NCBI GenBank assembly: GCA_900466605.1
Contig: UBMU01000001.1
Location: 124,001 to 188,000, forward strand
Source of the DNA: Hyphomicrobiales bacterium
GTDB taxonomy: Bacteria > Pseudomonadota > Alphaproteobacteria > Rhizobiales > Rhizobiaceae
Direction of reading: 5' to 3'
DNA length: 64,000 bases
The notes under the pieces are model-generated. The model made no database searches and had not been told where the DNA came from. It saw only the letters and a program-made list of their open reading frames with translations. Positions 36,317-45,665 of the stretch are shown here, in pieces. Numbering within the stretch: the first letter of the stretch is position 1; each line of letters opens with the position of its first letter. Made by a program: the position numbers and the translations under genes.

Positions 36317-37072
36317 ATGGCCGACATTCCTTCTGAAAAAGTAGTGGAACGGCGTAGTGCCGTGGCGCTGACGATTTTATGTGGCCTGATGGTGCTATTG
36401 ATCGCCGCATTGATTTCCCTGGGAATCTGGCAGATCGAGCGGTTGTCCTGGAAGGAGGACCTGATTGCCCGGGTCGACCAGCGCGCCCGTGCCGAGGCAG
36501 TTTCTGCGCCGAACCGTTCAGAGTGGAACGAGGTCAGTAGGGCCAAAGACGAATATCGTCATGTAGCGGCAGAAGGCATCCTGCAGAACGACAAGGAAAC
36601 GCTGATTTACGCGTCGACGACCCTCGGCGCAGGCTATTGGGTTCTTACACCACTCAAACTCTTCGACGGGACCTCTATCCTGATCAACCGGGGTTTTGTC
36701 CCGACCGACAAGCGTGATCCTGCCGCACGCAGCGAAGGACAGATCACTGCGCCGCTGAAAATTACCGGACTTTTGAGGATTTCCGAGCCGAAGGGAACAT
36801 TCATCAAATCCAACGATCCGACCAACGATCGCTGGTACTCACGTGATGTCGCTGCGATCGCCGAACGCCGCGGCGTCGATAATGCCGCTCCCTATTTCAT
36901 CGATGCCGATGCGACGCCCAATCCTGGCAGCCTGCCTGTAGGAGGGTTGACGCAGGTTGTCTTTCCCAACAACCACCTCGTTTACGCCATAACCTGGTTT
37001 GCACTCGCAATCATGACTACCGGCCTCTTGGCCTTCGTCGTTCGCATCGAGTTGCGCGCCCGTCGGTCCTGA
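36317..37072 (+). CDS. SURF1 family cytochrome oxidase biogenesis protein
   Basis: This 251-residue protein has an N-terminal helix (VALTILCGLMVLLIAALISLG followed by WQIERLSWKEDLI), a periplasmic domain with GYWVLTPL, ILINRGFVP and RWYSRDV, and a C-terminal helix after NNHLVYAITWFALA. That is the two-helix SURF1/Shy1 layout. It assists heme insertion into subunit I of heme-copper oxidases. Its position after cyoD is common in alphaproteobacteria. Its stop directly abuts the stop of the convergent oxidoreductase gene. Confidence 0.9.
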   Translation: MADIPSEKVVERRSAVALTILCGLMVLLIAALISLGIWQIERLSWKEDLIARVDQRARAEAVSAPNRSEWNEVSRAKDEYRHVAAEGILQNDKETLIYASTTLGAGYWVLTPLKLFDGTSILINRGFVPTDKRDPAARSEGQITAPLKITGLLRISEPKGTFIKSNDPTNDRWYSRDVAAIAERRGVDNAAPYFIDADATPNPGSLPVGGLTQVVFPNNHLVYAITWFALAIMTTGLLAFVVRIELRARRS

Positions 37073-38479
37073 TCAAACTGCCTTCATCTGCGGGTAGAAG
37101 CGCTCCGCGAGATGCTCACCAACTGCGTAGGCCTGGCTGACGATCTCCGGAACGAGATCGATGTCAGGCAGACTGCCTTGGCCAAGCGGGCCGACGGCAA
37201 ACAATCCGTCGACCGTTGACCCATCCTCGAGCAAGGGCTGACCGCGTTGATCGACCGCCAGACCAAGAGCCAGTTCGTCCGGCAGGGCCAATCCTTCACT
37301 GAGCAGGCTGGCAAGCAGCGGCGAGTTCAATTGAGGTCCTCGGCAGCGGCAATCCAGAATACGCTCCGCATGGACGATCTCGTCGGTGCCCGAACCGGCC
37401 GGCCGGAAGAAGAGGCCGCTCATGCCCTGGCGACCTATGAGACCGCGGCGAAGAACAGTATTGCCACTCGCCAGCTCGCCTTGAAGGCGGGCATAGATGG
37501 CTTCGGGCAGACGGTTGCGATGGCTGTCGTAGATAGCTCGAAGATGGCGGTTGAACTGGTGCTTTTGATGGGCCGGAAGCGCGCGCCAAAGCGACCGGGC
37601 GTGCTTGCGCAAACCGTTCATGACGGATTGCCAGCTTCGGCCCTCTTCTTCCGCCTCGCGGCAGGCGGTACGGATAGAGCGGAGGATGTCTGGGAGATTG
37701 GATGGCAAGGCGTCTGCAGGAAAAACCGGATCCGCAGAGTTCGGAGTGTGGCTTTGCGGCAGCAAACCGCGCCTCGAGAGGATGGTAACCTGTCCTGCGT
37801 AACCCGCATCACGTAGCTGCAAGAGCTTATCGACGACCCTGATGCCGCTGCCAAGCAGGACGATGTGCGGGCGTGCAATCAGTCGTTGCGCTCTGATCGG
37901 TGACAACTCCTGCTGAGGTTCTTCGACATCCGGCAAGCCGTAACCCGTGGCAAGGACGACGGTATCGAAAAGAGGATTGGTTGGACTTGCGCTCTCAAGC
38001 AGGAAGCGGTTGCCATGGCTCCTGCGAATTGCGACGACCGGTTCGGAGCAGACCTGAACTGTGATGTCCTTGCGGGCGGCTAAGGCTTCAGAGAAGCGTT
38101 GATAGACGTAGTCGCTGAAAATGTCTTTCGGCACGAAGATCTGACGGAATCCCGGGATTGCGGCGGGGACCGCAGCGCGAAATTCCGTGTTGCTACAGAG
38201 CCAGTCATTGAAATCATCCGTATCGCCGACAGAGACGGAGAGATCGCGGACACGCGTGTTAAGAATCGTGGCGGTCCGCGCCGACGACAGCGCCTGTCCG
38301 CCGCTTACGGAAGAATTGGGATCGAAGAGTTGCAAATGGAAAGGCCGATGCACCGACTTCATCATGGCGATTGCCATCATCATTCCGGAAAAGCCGCGGC
38401 CGACAATGGCAAAACGCGGCACGGCGGAGATCTGTGCTGCCGCCGCGGATTTCGAAGAAAAAAGGCCCTGAACCGTCAT
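37073..38479 (-). CDS. FAD/NAD(P)-binding oxidoreductase (HpnW/CzcO-unlike, PF13454 type)
   Basis: This protein of ~468 residues has an N-terminal FAD motif FAIVGRGFSGMMMAIAMM and a mid-protein second Rossmann element HIVLLGSGIRVVDKLLQL. It also has an ATGYGLPD segment and a C-terminal GLFAVGPLGQGSL flavin-closing segment, the pattern of the FAD-NAD(P)-binding family. The ATG at 38479 has GGGGAG five bases before it and is preferred to 38506. Partners and substrate are unknown. It may work independently of the neighbouring oxidase. Confidence 0.72.
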   Translation of the reverse strand: MTVQGLFSSKSAAAAQISAVPRFAIVGRGFSGMMMAIAMMKSVHRPFHLQLFDPNSSVSGGQALSSARTATILNTRVRDLSVSVGDTDDFNDWLCSNTEFRAAVPAAIPGFRQIFVPKDIFSDYVYQRFSEALAARKDITVQVCSEPVVAIRRSHGNRFLLESASPTNPLFDTVVLATGYGLPDVEEPQQELSPIRAQRLIARPHIVLLGSGIRVVDKLLQLRDAGYAGQVTILSRRGLLPQSHTPNSADPVFPADALPSNLPDILRSIRTACREAEEEGRSWQSVMNGLRKHARSLWRALPAHQKHQFNRHLRAIYDSHRNRLPEAIYARLQGELASGNTVLRRGLIGRQGMSGLFFRPAGSGTDEIVHAERILDCRCRGPQLNSPLLASLLSEGLALPDELALGLAVDQRGQPLLEDGSTVDGLFAVGPLGQGSLPDIDLVPEIVSQAYAVGEHLAERFYPQMKAV

Positions 38480-38883
38480 CTCAACTCCCCTGCGACCCTC
38501 GCGCATCGTGTCTCGACTGGTTTCAACGCGGGAAAAATCGCTCGCGCGTTGAGCTGGTTCATGCGGTGTTCAAACCGCTCATAGTCTATCAAACTGGTCG
38601 TGTATCAAAGCTCCAAAAGATGATTTAGGCAAGCCTTTTGTTCCGGGCTTCAGCCTACGCTGATGATAACCGCCGGAAACCATTTGAATATTTCGCGATA
38701 GAAAGACCGTTCTCGGACGCTGCTTTCACGGTCGTCGGTGCGCTCACGATAAAATAACCAACTGGTGAATTCTTGACTTGAAGGGCCGAAAGGAATCGGC
38801 AAAAGTAAGGGTGCTAATCAATCCGTTCAGGATTCGTCTTCCGGACCAGCGTCCGACCCACACCTCTGTTTTGGAACAATACA
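38480..38883. other. Noncoding divergent region between oxidoreductase and ABC exporter
   Basis: About 400 bases without a convincing gene. It should hold both divergent promoters. TTGACT at 38773-38778 is a possible -35 element for the plus strand, but no clear -10 was recognised. No terminator or repeat was seen. Confidence 0.45.
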
Positions 38884-40737
38884 GTGAGCAGCGATGCTTT
38901 AACACGCGCGACGAAGCCATCGGCTTCGATGGAGAAGGCGACTGCGGCAGGCTGGGGCAAAGGCCTCTTCACGCTTGTGCGCATCACTGTCATGGCGTTT
39001 CGCCATCCCTGGCAATCCGGTTTCGCCATTGGCGCAACTCTCGTGGCCTCTACCTTCCAGCTGATGATCCCTCGCCTGCTCGGCCAGGCGGTTGACCATA
39101 CGCAGGTGGCTATGGAAGGTGGCCAGGCGGGGCAAATGGCCCAGGATGCGTTGCTTGCGACCGCATTGATGCTTCTCGGAGCCAGTGTCCTTCGCGGCAT
39201 CTTCACGATGGTTCAAAACTACTTCAGCGAAAGCGTCGGCCATCATATGGGTTATGAGCTGCGCCTAGCCTGCTATGAGAAGATCCAGCGGCTTTCCTTC
39301 AGCTTTCACGATAGCGTCCACTCGGGTGACCTAATTACCATCGGCCTTCTCGACCTCGAAGGGGTGCGCATGTATTTCTCGACGGCGCTCGTGCGCATGG
39401 TGCTTTTGACCATGCTGATCGGCATCGGCGCCTACATGCTGCTTTCCACCGATGTCGTTCTCGGCCTTCTGGCCCTGAGCTTCGTGCCCTTTGTTGCCTG
39501 GCGCTCTTCGGCCACGCAGCTGCGGTTGCGCGCGACTTGGCTCGACCTGCAGGAACGTCTGTCGGTGTTGACGCGCATCATGGAGGAGAATCTCGGAGGC
39601 ATTCGCGTGGTACGGGCCTTTGCCGCACAGGCGCACGAAATGATGAAGTTCGAGAGGGCTTCTCAGAACGCCTTGGCGCTGGCCCATCAGCGCGTCGGCA
39701 TTCGTGTCGTCAATACCAGCGCGATGACGTTCTCTTTCTTTGTGGCGATGGGGCTCGTTCTTTGGATCGGCGGCGCAAAGGTGATGTCCGGGGAGATCAC
39801 CGTTGGCACACTTGCATCCTTCTTGACCTTCATGACGATCCTGCAGATGCCCGTCCGCCAGCTTGGCCTCATGGTCAACGCCTTTGCGCGCGCCTCGACC
39901 TGCGGCACGAGGCTTTTCAATCTGCTCGATCTCGAGGTTGCCGTGCGTAACTCCGCTGACGCCAAGGATTTGGCGCTGACAGACGGCACACTTCGTTTTG
40001 AGAATGTAAGCTTCGCCTATCCGAGTTCGCCGATGCATGAGGTGTTGCGCAACGTCTCCTTCGAGGCAAGGCGCGGCGAGACCATTGGCATCGTCGGACC
40101 GCCCGGTAGCGGCAAGTCGACGCTTGCGCACCTCATCCCGCGCTTTTATGACGTGACGGAAGGCAGGATTGCCATCGACGGGCAGGATATCCGCAAGGCG
40201 ACCTTGCAGTCGCTTCGCCGCGCGGTCGCCGTCGTACAGCAGGATTCCTTTCTATTCACCACCTCAATCGAAAACAACATCGCTTATGGAGACCCCTGGG
40301 CGAAGGAGAGCCGTATCGAACGGGCAAGTGAGAGCGCGCAGTTGCACAACTACGTGCTCGGCCTACCGACGGGCTATGACACGGTCGTCGGCGAGCGGGG
40401 GGTGTCGCTCTCGGGCGGCCAGCGCCAGCGACTGTCGATCGCCCGCGCGCTGATGCTGAAGCCCGCAGTCATGGTGTTCGATGATTCAACGGCGGCGATC
40501 GACGCCGCAACCGAACAGCGCATTCGTGCGGCGATGCGTACATATGCGGCTGATCGCGTCACGATCATCGTTGCACATCGTCTCAGTTCGCTGATGCATG
40601 CCGACCAGATCCTGTTCGTCGAGAATGGAGAAATCGTCGAGCGCGGCACACATCATGAATTGCTGGCTGCGGGTGGTCGCTACAAAGCGCTCTACGACCT
40701 GCAGGTGCGACCGGGCGACGAGGCCCTCAGGGCCTAG
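38884..40737 (+). CDS. ABC exporter half-transporter with degenerate Walker B (heterodimer subunit)
   Basis: This 617-residue type I exporter half has six helices and an ATPase with Walker A GPPGSGKST, canonical signature LSGGQRQR, and Walker B VMVFDDSTAAID in which the catalytic glutamate is replaced by Asp. That substitution marks the degenerate-site subunit of heterodimeric exporters. It starts at a GTG. The partner gene begins 11 bases downstream. The export substrate is unknown; multidrug or lipid export is usual for this group. Confidence 0.87.
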   Translation: MSSDALTRATKPSASMEKATAAGWGKGLFTLVRITVMAFRHPWQSGFAIGATLVASTFQLMIPRLLGQAVDHTQVAMEGGQAGQMAQDALLATALMLLGASVLRGIFTMVQNYFSESVGHHMGYELRLACYEKIQRLSFSFHDSVHSGDLITIGLLDLEGVRMYFSTALVRMVLLTMLIGIGAYMLLSTDVVLGLLALSFVPFVAWRSSATQLRLRATWLDLQERLSVLTRIMEENLGGIRVVRAFAAQAHEMMKFERASQNALALAHQRVGIRVVNTSAMTFSFFVAMGLVLWIGGAKVMSGEITVGTLASFLTFMTILQMPVRQLGLMVNAFARASTCGTRLFNLLDLEVAVRNSADAKDLALTDGTLRFENVSFAYPSSPMHEVLRNVSFEARRGETIGIVGPPGSGKSTLAHLIPRFYDVTEGRIAIDGQDIRKATLQSLRRAVAVVQQDSFLFTTSIENNIAYGDPWAKESRIERASESAQLHNYVLGLPTGYDTVVGERGVSLSGGQRQRLSIARALMLKPAVMVFDDSTAAIDAATEQRIRAAMRTYAADRVTIIVAHRLSSLMHADQILFVENGEIVERGTHHELLAAGGRYKALYDLQVRPGDEALRA

Positions 40738-40748
40738 GGAGGAAAGAA

Positions 40749-42647
40749 ATGGCCGAGGAACTGGAAACCGAACGTTCCGACGTTCGCGAGGACGGTCGCC
40801 GCCCGCCGCGCGCGGTCGTAGGGTCCCATCGCGTCGAGGAGGAGATGTTCGGTAAGGCCTTTGACGGCAATATCATCAAACGTATCTGGGCTTTCGTGCA
40901 TCCGTATCGCAAGCAGGTTCTGCTGTCTGTCGTCGCGGTTTTGACGTTTACGTCCATGCAGCTGCTGATCCCGCTGATCATCCGCTATGCCATTGATCAT
41001 GGGATGCAGCCGGGGGGAAGTCGTTCAGCGCTTACATGGGCGATGGTCGCATTTCTCGCTGCCATCGTTGCCAACTACTGCGCTAGCTATTGGCAAGAGA
41101 CACTCGTGGGGAACGTCGCCGAGGAGGTTCTCTTCGACATTCGCAAGGCGATGTTTTCGCATCTCCAGCGAGTTTCGCTGTCTTTCATGGACAAAACCGA
41201 AGTCGGACGCCTCATGTCGCGCCTGCAGGGCGATGTCAATTCGATGCAGGAATTCCTGGAAACCTCCGTGCTTTCGGTCGGCGATATCGCGCTGCTTTTC
41301 GGTATCGTCCTCGTCATGCTCTATCTCGATTTCAAGCTCGGCCTTCTGACGCTCTCGGTGCTGCCGATCCTCTTTGTCGTTCGGCTTTTCTGGCTGCCTC
41401 TAGCGCGCAAATCATTCATGGCCGCGCATGAGACCAATTCCGTCGCGAACGGGGCACTGGCCGAGGCGATCCACGGAGTGCGAGCAGTCCAGAGCATGGA
41501 CCGCCAGGGCGTCAACTTCATGCTTTATGACGACAAGGCGAAGGCGAACCTGAAGACGCATCTGACTGCGGCGCGCTATGCTCAGGTGATGGTGCCGATC
41601 GTAGACTCGTTGACAGGTGTTGCCATGGCGCTCGTCATCGTCGTCGGTGGTGCACGCGTCCTCAATCAGGCGCTCGATGTCGGCGTACTCGTCGCCTTCC
41701 TTTTCTACATCCAGCGTTTCTTCGATCCGATCCGCTCGTTGACCCTGCAGTATTCAGTGATGCAGCGCGCCATGGCATCGGGGCAGCGGCTGACCGAGGT
41801 TCTGGATGTGCCGATCGACATCAAGGACGCTCCAGATGCCAAGGAACTGTCCGCCGACATGGACGGCACGGTGGAATTTCGCGATGTGGTCTTCGGATAC
41901 AATCCAAAGCATCCAGTTCTCAAGCACGTCAGCTTCAAGGTGAACCCCGGCGAGACGGTCGCGCTTGTTGGCCCGACGGGTTCGGGCAAGTCGAGCTGCA
42001 TGTCTCTGATCCATCGCTTCTACGACGTTCAGCAAGGCCAAGTGCTGGTCGGTGGGCACGATGTGCGCGACTTGACTCAGGATTCGCTCGGCGACCAGAT
42101 CGCCATGGTCTTGCAAGAGCCGTTCCTGTTCACTGGAACGGTGTTCGAAAACATTCGGTATCACAAGGCGGAGGCGACCCGCGAACGGGTCGTCGAGGCG
42201 GCCAAGGCCGTCGGCGCCCACGACTTCATCATGCGTCTGCCGCAGGGTTATGACAGCATGCTGGGTGAGCGTGGTGGCAACCTGTCGCTCGGGCAGCGCC
42301 AGCTACTTAGCTTCGCGCGGGCGCTGGTGGCCGACGCTAAGATCCTGGTGCTGGACGAGGCAACCGCCAATATCGACAGCTATACGGAGATGCTGATCCA
42401 GAAGGCACTCGTCAAGCTCCTCGAAAACCGCACCGGGCTAGTCATCGCCCACCGCCTTGCCACAATCCGGGAAGCAGATCGCATCATCGTCCTGCAGAAC
42501 GGCGAAGTGATCGAGAGTGGCAACCATCGACAGTTGATGACGAGCGGCAAGCTCTACTCACGGCTCTACAATCTGAATTACGCGTCCTTCGACGATATTC
42601 CGAACACGGTTATGGAGGAGGCTACGGGGAGCGGTTCAGCCACGTAA
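40749..42647 (+). CDS. ABC exporter half-transporter with canonical Walker B (heterodimer subunit)
   Basis: This 632-residue type I exporter half has six helices. Its ATPase has Walker A GPTGSGKSS, a changed signature LSLGQRQL and canonical Walker B ILVLDEATANID. Combined with the upstream partner, one composite site has full catalytic residues (this Walker B with the partner's LSGGQ) and the other is degenerate. The ribosome site AGGGAGGAAAG is strong. A ~40-residue polar N-terminus precedes the first helix. Confidence 0.88.
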   Translation: MAEELETERSDVREDGRRPPRAVVGSHRVEEEMFGKAFDGNIIKRIWAFVHPYRKQVLLSVVAVLTFTSMQLLIPLIIRYAIDHGMQPGGSRSALTWAMVAFLAAIVANYCASYWQETLVGNVAEEVLFDIRKAMFSHLQRVSLSFMDKTEVGRLMSRLQGDVNSMQEFLETSVLSVGDIALLFGIVLVMLYLDFKLGLLTLSVLPILFVVRLFWLPLARKSFMAAHETNSVANGALAEAIHGVRAVQSMDRQGVNFMLYDDKAKANLKTHLTAARYAQVMVPIVDSLTGVAMALVIVVGGARVLNQALDVGVLVAFLFYIQRFFDPIRSLTLQYSVMQRAMASGQRLTEVLDVPIDIKDAPDAKELSADMDGTVEFRDVVFGYNPKHPVLKHVSFKVNPGETVALVGPTGSGKSSCMSLIHRFYDVQQGQVLVGGHDVRDLTQDSLGDQIAMVLQEPFLFTGTVFENIRYHKAEATRERVVEAAKAVGAHDFIMRLPQGYDSMLGERGGNLSLGQRQLLSFARALVADAKILVLDEATANIDSYTEMLIQKALVKLLENRTGLVIAHRLATIREADRIIVLQNGEVIESGNHRQLMTSGKLYSRLYNLNYASFDDIPNTVMEEATGSGSAT

Positions 42648-42695
42648 ATTCAAGCCCTTCCAGGCAATGTTACTTTTTCAAGAGGAGGATCTTCC

Positions 42696-43727
42696 ATGGA
42701 TTATCGCAGGCTTGGCCATAGCGGAGCAGTCGTCACCACATTCTGCCTCGGCACCATGACATTCGGTGCAGAGGCAGATGAAGCGGCATCGCACACGCTA
42801 CTTGACGACTACTTCGCATGGGGCGGGAACTTCATCGACACAGCCGATGTTTATAGCGCCGGCAAGTCCGAGGAAATCATCGGCAGGTGGCTGAAAGCGC
42901 GGCCGACGGAGGCCAAGCAGGCCGTGATCGCCACCAAAGGCCGGTTTCCGATGGGGCTGGGTCCGAACGACATCGGCCTTTCGCGCCGACACCTCAACCA
43001 GGCCCTCGACGCCTCGCTGGTCCGCCTTGGCGTCGAGCACATCGACCTATATCAAATGCATGCATGGGATGCTTTGACGCCGATTGAGGAGACGCTGCGT
43101 TTTCTCGACGATGCCGTGTCGGCCGGCAAGATCGGCTATTACGGTTTCTCCAACTACGTCGGATGGCAGATCGCCAAGGCATCCGAAATTGCCAAGGCGC
43201 GAGGCTACACCCGGCCGGTCACGCTGCAGCCGCAATATAGTCTGCTGGTTCGCGATATCGAGTTGGAGATCGTCGCTGCATGCCAGGACGCCGGCATGGG
43301 CCTTCTGCCATGGTCGCCGCTCGGCGGCGGCTGGCTGACAGGCAAGTACCGGCGCGACCAGGAACCAACCGGTGCCACCCGCTTGGGTGAGAACCCGAAC
43401 CGGGGAATGGAATCCTACGCCCAGCGCAACGCGCAAGAACGGACATGGGCGATCATCGAGACGGTAGAAACCATCGCCAAGGCTCGTGGCGTCAGCATGG
43501 CACAGGTCGCGCTTGCCTGGACGGTGGCGCGACCGGCGGTAACATCCGTCATTCTCGGAGCGCGTACGAGCGAGCAACTCGCGGACAACCTCGCTGCCGC
43601 AAAACTTTCGCTTTCCGAAAAGGAAATGAAGAAGCTCAGCGATGTCAGCCAGCCGCACGTCGCCGACTACCCCTACGGGTCCGGCGGCACCAACCAGCGG
43701 CATCGCAAGATCGAAGGTGGACGATAA
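42696..43727 (+). CDS. Aldo/keto reductase
   Basis: This 343-residue TIM-barrel NADP-dependent reductase has FCLGTMTFG, FIDTADVYSAGKSEEIIG (catalytic Asp and Tyr), ATKGRFPMG (catalytic Lys) and YQMHAWD (catalytic His), then GFSNYVGWQI and a C-terminal SVILGARTSEQL cofactor loop. It resembles general-function AKRs (YajO/YghZ type). The substrate cannot be named. It follows the exporter pair by 48 bases and ends at a strong terminator. Confidence 0.88.
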   Translation: MDYRRLGHSGAVVTTFCLGTMTFGAEADEAASHTLLDDYFAWGGNFIDTADVYSAGKSEEIIGRWLKARPTEAKQAVIATKGRFPMGLGPNDIGLSRRHLNQALDASLVRLGVEHIDLYQMHAWDALTPIEETLRFLDDAVSAGKIGYYGFSNYVGWQIAKASEIAKARGYTRPVTLQPQYSLLVRDIELEIVAACQDAGMGLLPWSPLGGGWLTGKYRRDQEPTGATRLGENPNRGMESYAQRNAQERTWAIIETVETIAKARGVSMAQVALAWTVARPAVTSVILGARTSEQLADNLAAAKLSLSEKEMKKLSDVSQPHVADYPYGSGGTNQRHRKIEGGR

Positions 43728-43737
43728 ATATCGTTCG

Positions 43738-43764
43738 CGGCGGCCGAATCTGGTTCGGCCGCCG
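43738..43764. terminator. Bidirectional hairpin between convergent genes
   Basis: A perfect 11-bp stem CGGCGGCCGAA / TTCGGCCGCCG with a TCTGG loop sits between the aldo/keto reductase and the sugar ABC operon. The T-run is short, so termination is likely but not certain. Confidence 0.75.
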
Positions 43765-43770
43765 TATTGA

Positions 43771-44841
43771 TCAAAGACGTACGCCGCTATTCTCGTCGAA
43801 GAGATGCAGCTGTGAATGATCGACAGTCACACCGACTGTTTCGCCGGCGCGCGCCGTTCCGCGCCCCGTCTCGACGATCGTCAGTTCCGGCGTCGTTGCT
43901 GCCGTGACGAAGGTCGAGGAGCCGGTCGACTCCACGACGGCGATCGGGACGTCGAATGTGCCCCGCCCTGCCGCCGTTATGCCTATATGTTCCGGACGCA
44001 TCCCGACCGTCACCTTTCGGCCCGCCTGGACTTGATGGTCGACCGCGATCTTTTGCTTTACGCTGCCTAGATCGATCACCAGGCTCTTGCCATCCTCTGC
44101 GACAACACCGGGAATGAAGTTCATCGCCGGCGATCCGATGAAGCCGGCAACGAACTTGTTTGCCGGCGTATCGTAAAGCTCGAGCGGCTTGCCTTGCTGC
44201 TCGATAACGCCTTCCCGCATGACCACCACGTGGTCGGCCATCGTCATAGCCTCGATCTGGTCATGGGTCACGTAGACCGATGTGGCATGCAGCCGGTCGT
44301 GCAATGCACGGATCTCCTTGCGCATGTGGACCCGAAGTGCCGCGTCCAGGTTGGACAGCGGCTCATCGAACAGGAACGCTTTCGGGTGACGGATGATGGC
44401 GCGGCTCATGGCAACACGCTGACGCTGGCCACCCGAAAGCTGGCGTGGGTAGCGCTTCAGCAGTTGCGATAGACCGGTGGTCGCGGCAACCTCCTCCGCG
44501 GCCTTTTTGGCCTCAGCCTTGGGAACGCCACGAATGCGGAGGCTGTAGGTCAGGTTTTCCTCGACCGTCATGTGCGGATAGAGCGCATATGACTGGAACA
44601 CCATGGCAACGTCGCGTTTGCGTGGCGGAACATTGTTCATCAGCTCGCCGGCGATCTTCAATTCGCCCTCGGATATTGTCTCGAGCCCTGCGAGGGAACG
44701 CAGGAGCGTGGACTTCCCGCAGCCCGACGGGCCGACGAGCGCAACGAAGGTGCCCTTGGCAATCGTTAGGTTGATATTCTTGAGAGCATGGAACGCGCCG
44801 TAGTGCTTATTGACGCCGCTGAGCTCGATCTGATTTGTCAT
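43771..44841 (-). CDS. Sugar ABC transporter ATPase (UgpC/MsmK/MalK family)
   Basis: This 356-residue ATPase has Walker A GPSGCGKST, signature LSGGQRQRV, Walker B FLFDEPLSNLD, H-loop VTHDQ and a C-terminal TOBE-type domain (VGMRPEHIGI) characteristic of sugar importers. The start at 44841 overlaps the upstream permease stop by four bases; longer versions are unlikely. It is the last gene of the minus-strand sugar operon running from 49923. Confidence 0.9.
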   Translation of the reverse strand: MTNQIELSGVNKHYGAFHALKNINLTIAKGTFVALVGPSGCGKSTLLRSLAGLETISEGELKIAGELMNNVPPRKRDVAMVFQSYALYPHMTVEENLTYSLRIRGVPKAEAKKAAEEVAATTGLSQLLKRYPRQLSGGQRQRVAMSRAIIRHPKAFLFDEPLSNLDAALRVHMRKEIRALHDRLHATSVYVTHDQIEAMTMADHVVVMREGVIEQQGKPLELYDTPANKFVAGFIGSPAMNFIPGVVAEDGKSLVIDLGSVKQKIAVDHQVQAGRKVTVGMRPEHIGITAAGRGTFDVPIAVVESTGSSTFVTAATTPELTIVETGRGTARAGETVGVTVDHSQLHLFDENSGVRL

Positions 44842-45665
44842 TTGAGGGCTCCAGAGGTGAGGCCGGATACGATGCGGCGCTGCAAGAGAACGAAGATGGC
44901 AAGGATCGGTGTGACATACATCGTGGCGTAGGCCATGATGTTGTTCCACTCGTTGGTGTTCGGACCCATGAAGGAGTTGAGGCCGACGCTCGCCGGCTGG
45001 AGCTCGGCTGCCTGGATCATCGACTTCGAATAGACGAACTCGCCGAAGGCCTGCATGAAGATGAGGATAGCGCTGACCAGGATACCGTTTCGGGCCAGCG
45101 GCAACACGATGCTGAAGAATGCGCCGACGCGCGAATTGCCGTCGACCAGGGCCGCCTCCTCAAGCTCCATCGGCACCGCCATGAAGGTGGCACGAACGAG
45201 GACCACGAAGAAGGGCATGCTTTTTGCAGCGATCGCGATGATGACCGCGATTCGAGGATAGTTCAGCATGCCGAGCTGCGAGAAGCCAACGAAGATCGGA
45301 GTCACCATCAGTGATGCCGGCAGAACCTGCAACATCAGGATCAGGAACAACCCGATGTCGACCCAGACGTTGCGGTAGCGCGCCAAGACATAGGCGCAAC
45401 CGACGCCGAGGACAGTGATGAGCGTCACCGAGCCGACAGCGATGACAAGCGAGTTCCAGAGATAGCGGCCCATTCCACGGCTTTCCCAGACGTAGCCATA
45501 GGTGCCCCACTGAGGGTCAGTCGGCCAAAAACTGGGCGGTGTTGCAAACATCTCCGAACCGCTCTTGAGGGCCGTGATGTACATCCAGTAGAGCGGGAAG
45601 AGGTAGATCGCCGCCATGACGATGGCGATCCCGAGCATAAGGCGGTTGCGTGTTGTCTCGCTCAT
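44838..45665 (-). CDS. Sugar ABC transporter permease (MalG family)
   Basis: This 275-residue permease has six helices and the coupling motif EEAALVDGNSRVGAFFSIVLPLARNG of the MalG/UgpE type. Its C-terminus (RRIVSGLTSGALK) is the usual MalG ending. It overlaps both neighbours by four bases. With the partner permease it forms the channel. Confidence 0.9.
   Translation of the reverse strand: MSETTRNRLMLGIAIVMAAIYLFPLYWMYITALKSGSEMFATPPSFWPTDPQWGTYGYVWESRGMGRYLWNSLVIAVGSVTLITVLGVGCAYVLARYRNVWVDIGLFLILMLQVLPASLMVTPIFVGFSQLGMLNYPRIAVIIAIAAKSMPFFVVLVRATFMAVPMELEEAALVDGNSRVGAFFSIVLPLARNGILVSAILIFMQAFGEFVYSKSMIQAAELQPASVGLNSFMGPNTNEWNNIMAYATMYVTPILAIFVLLQRRIVSGLTSGALK

Noticed and set aside
39331..40131. 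Minus-strand ORF of 266 codons in the exporter gene
   Set aside because: Antisense shadow of a clear ABC exporter; Arg/His-rich with no start signal.
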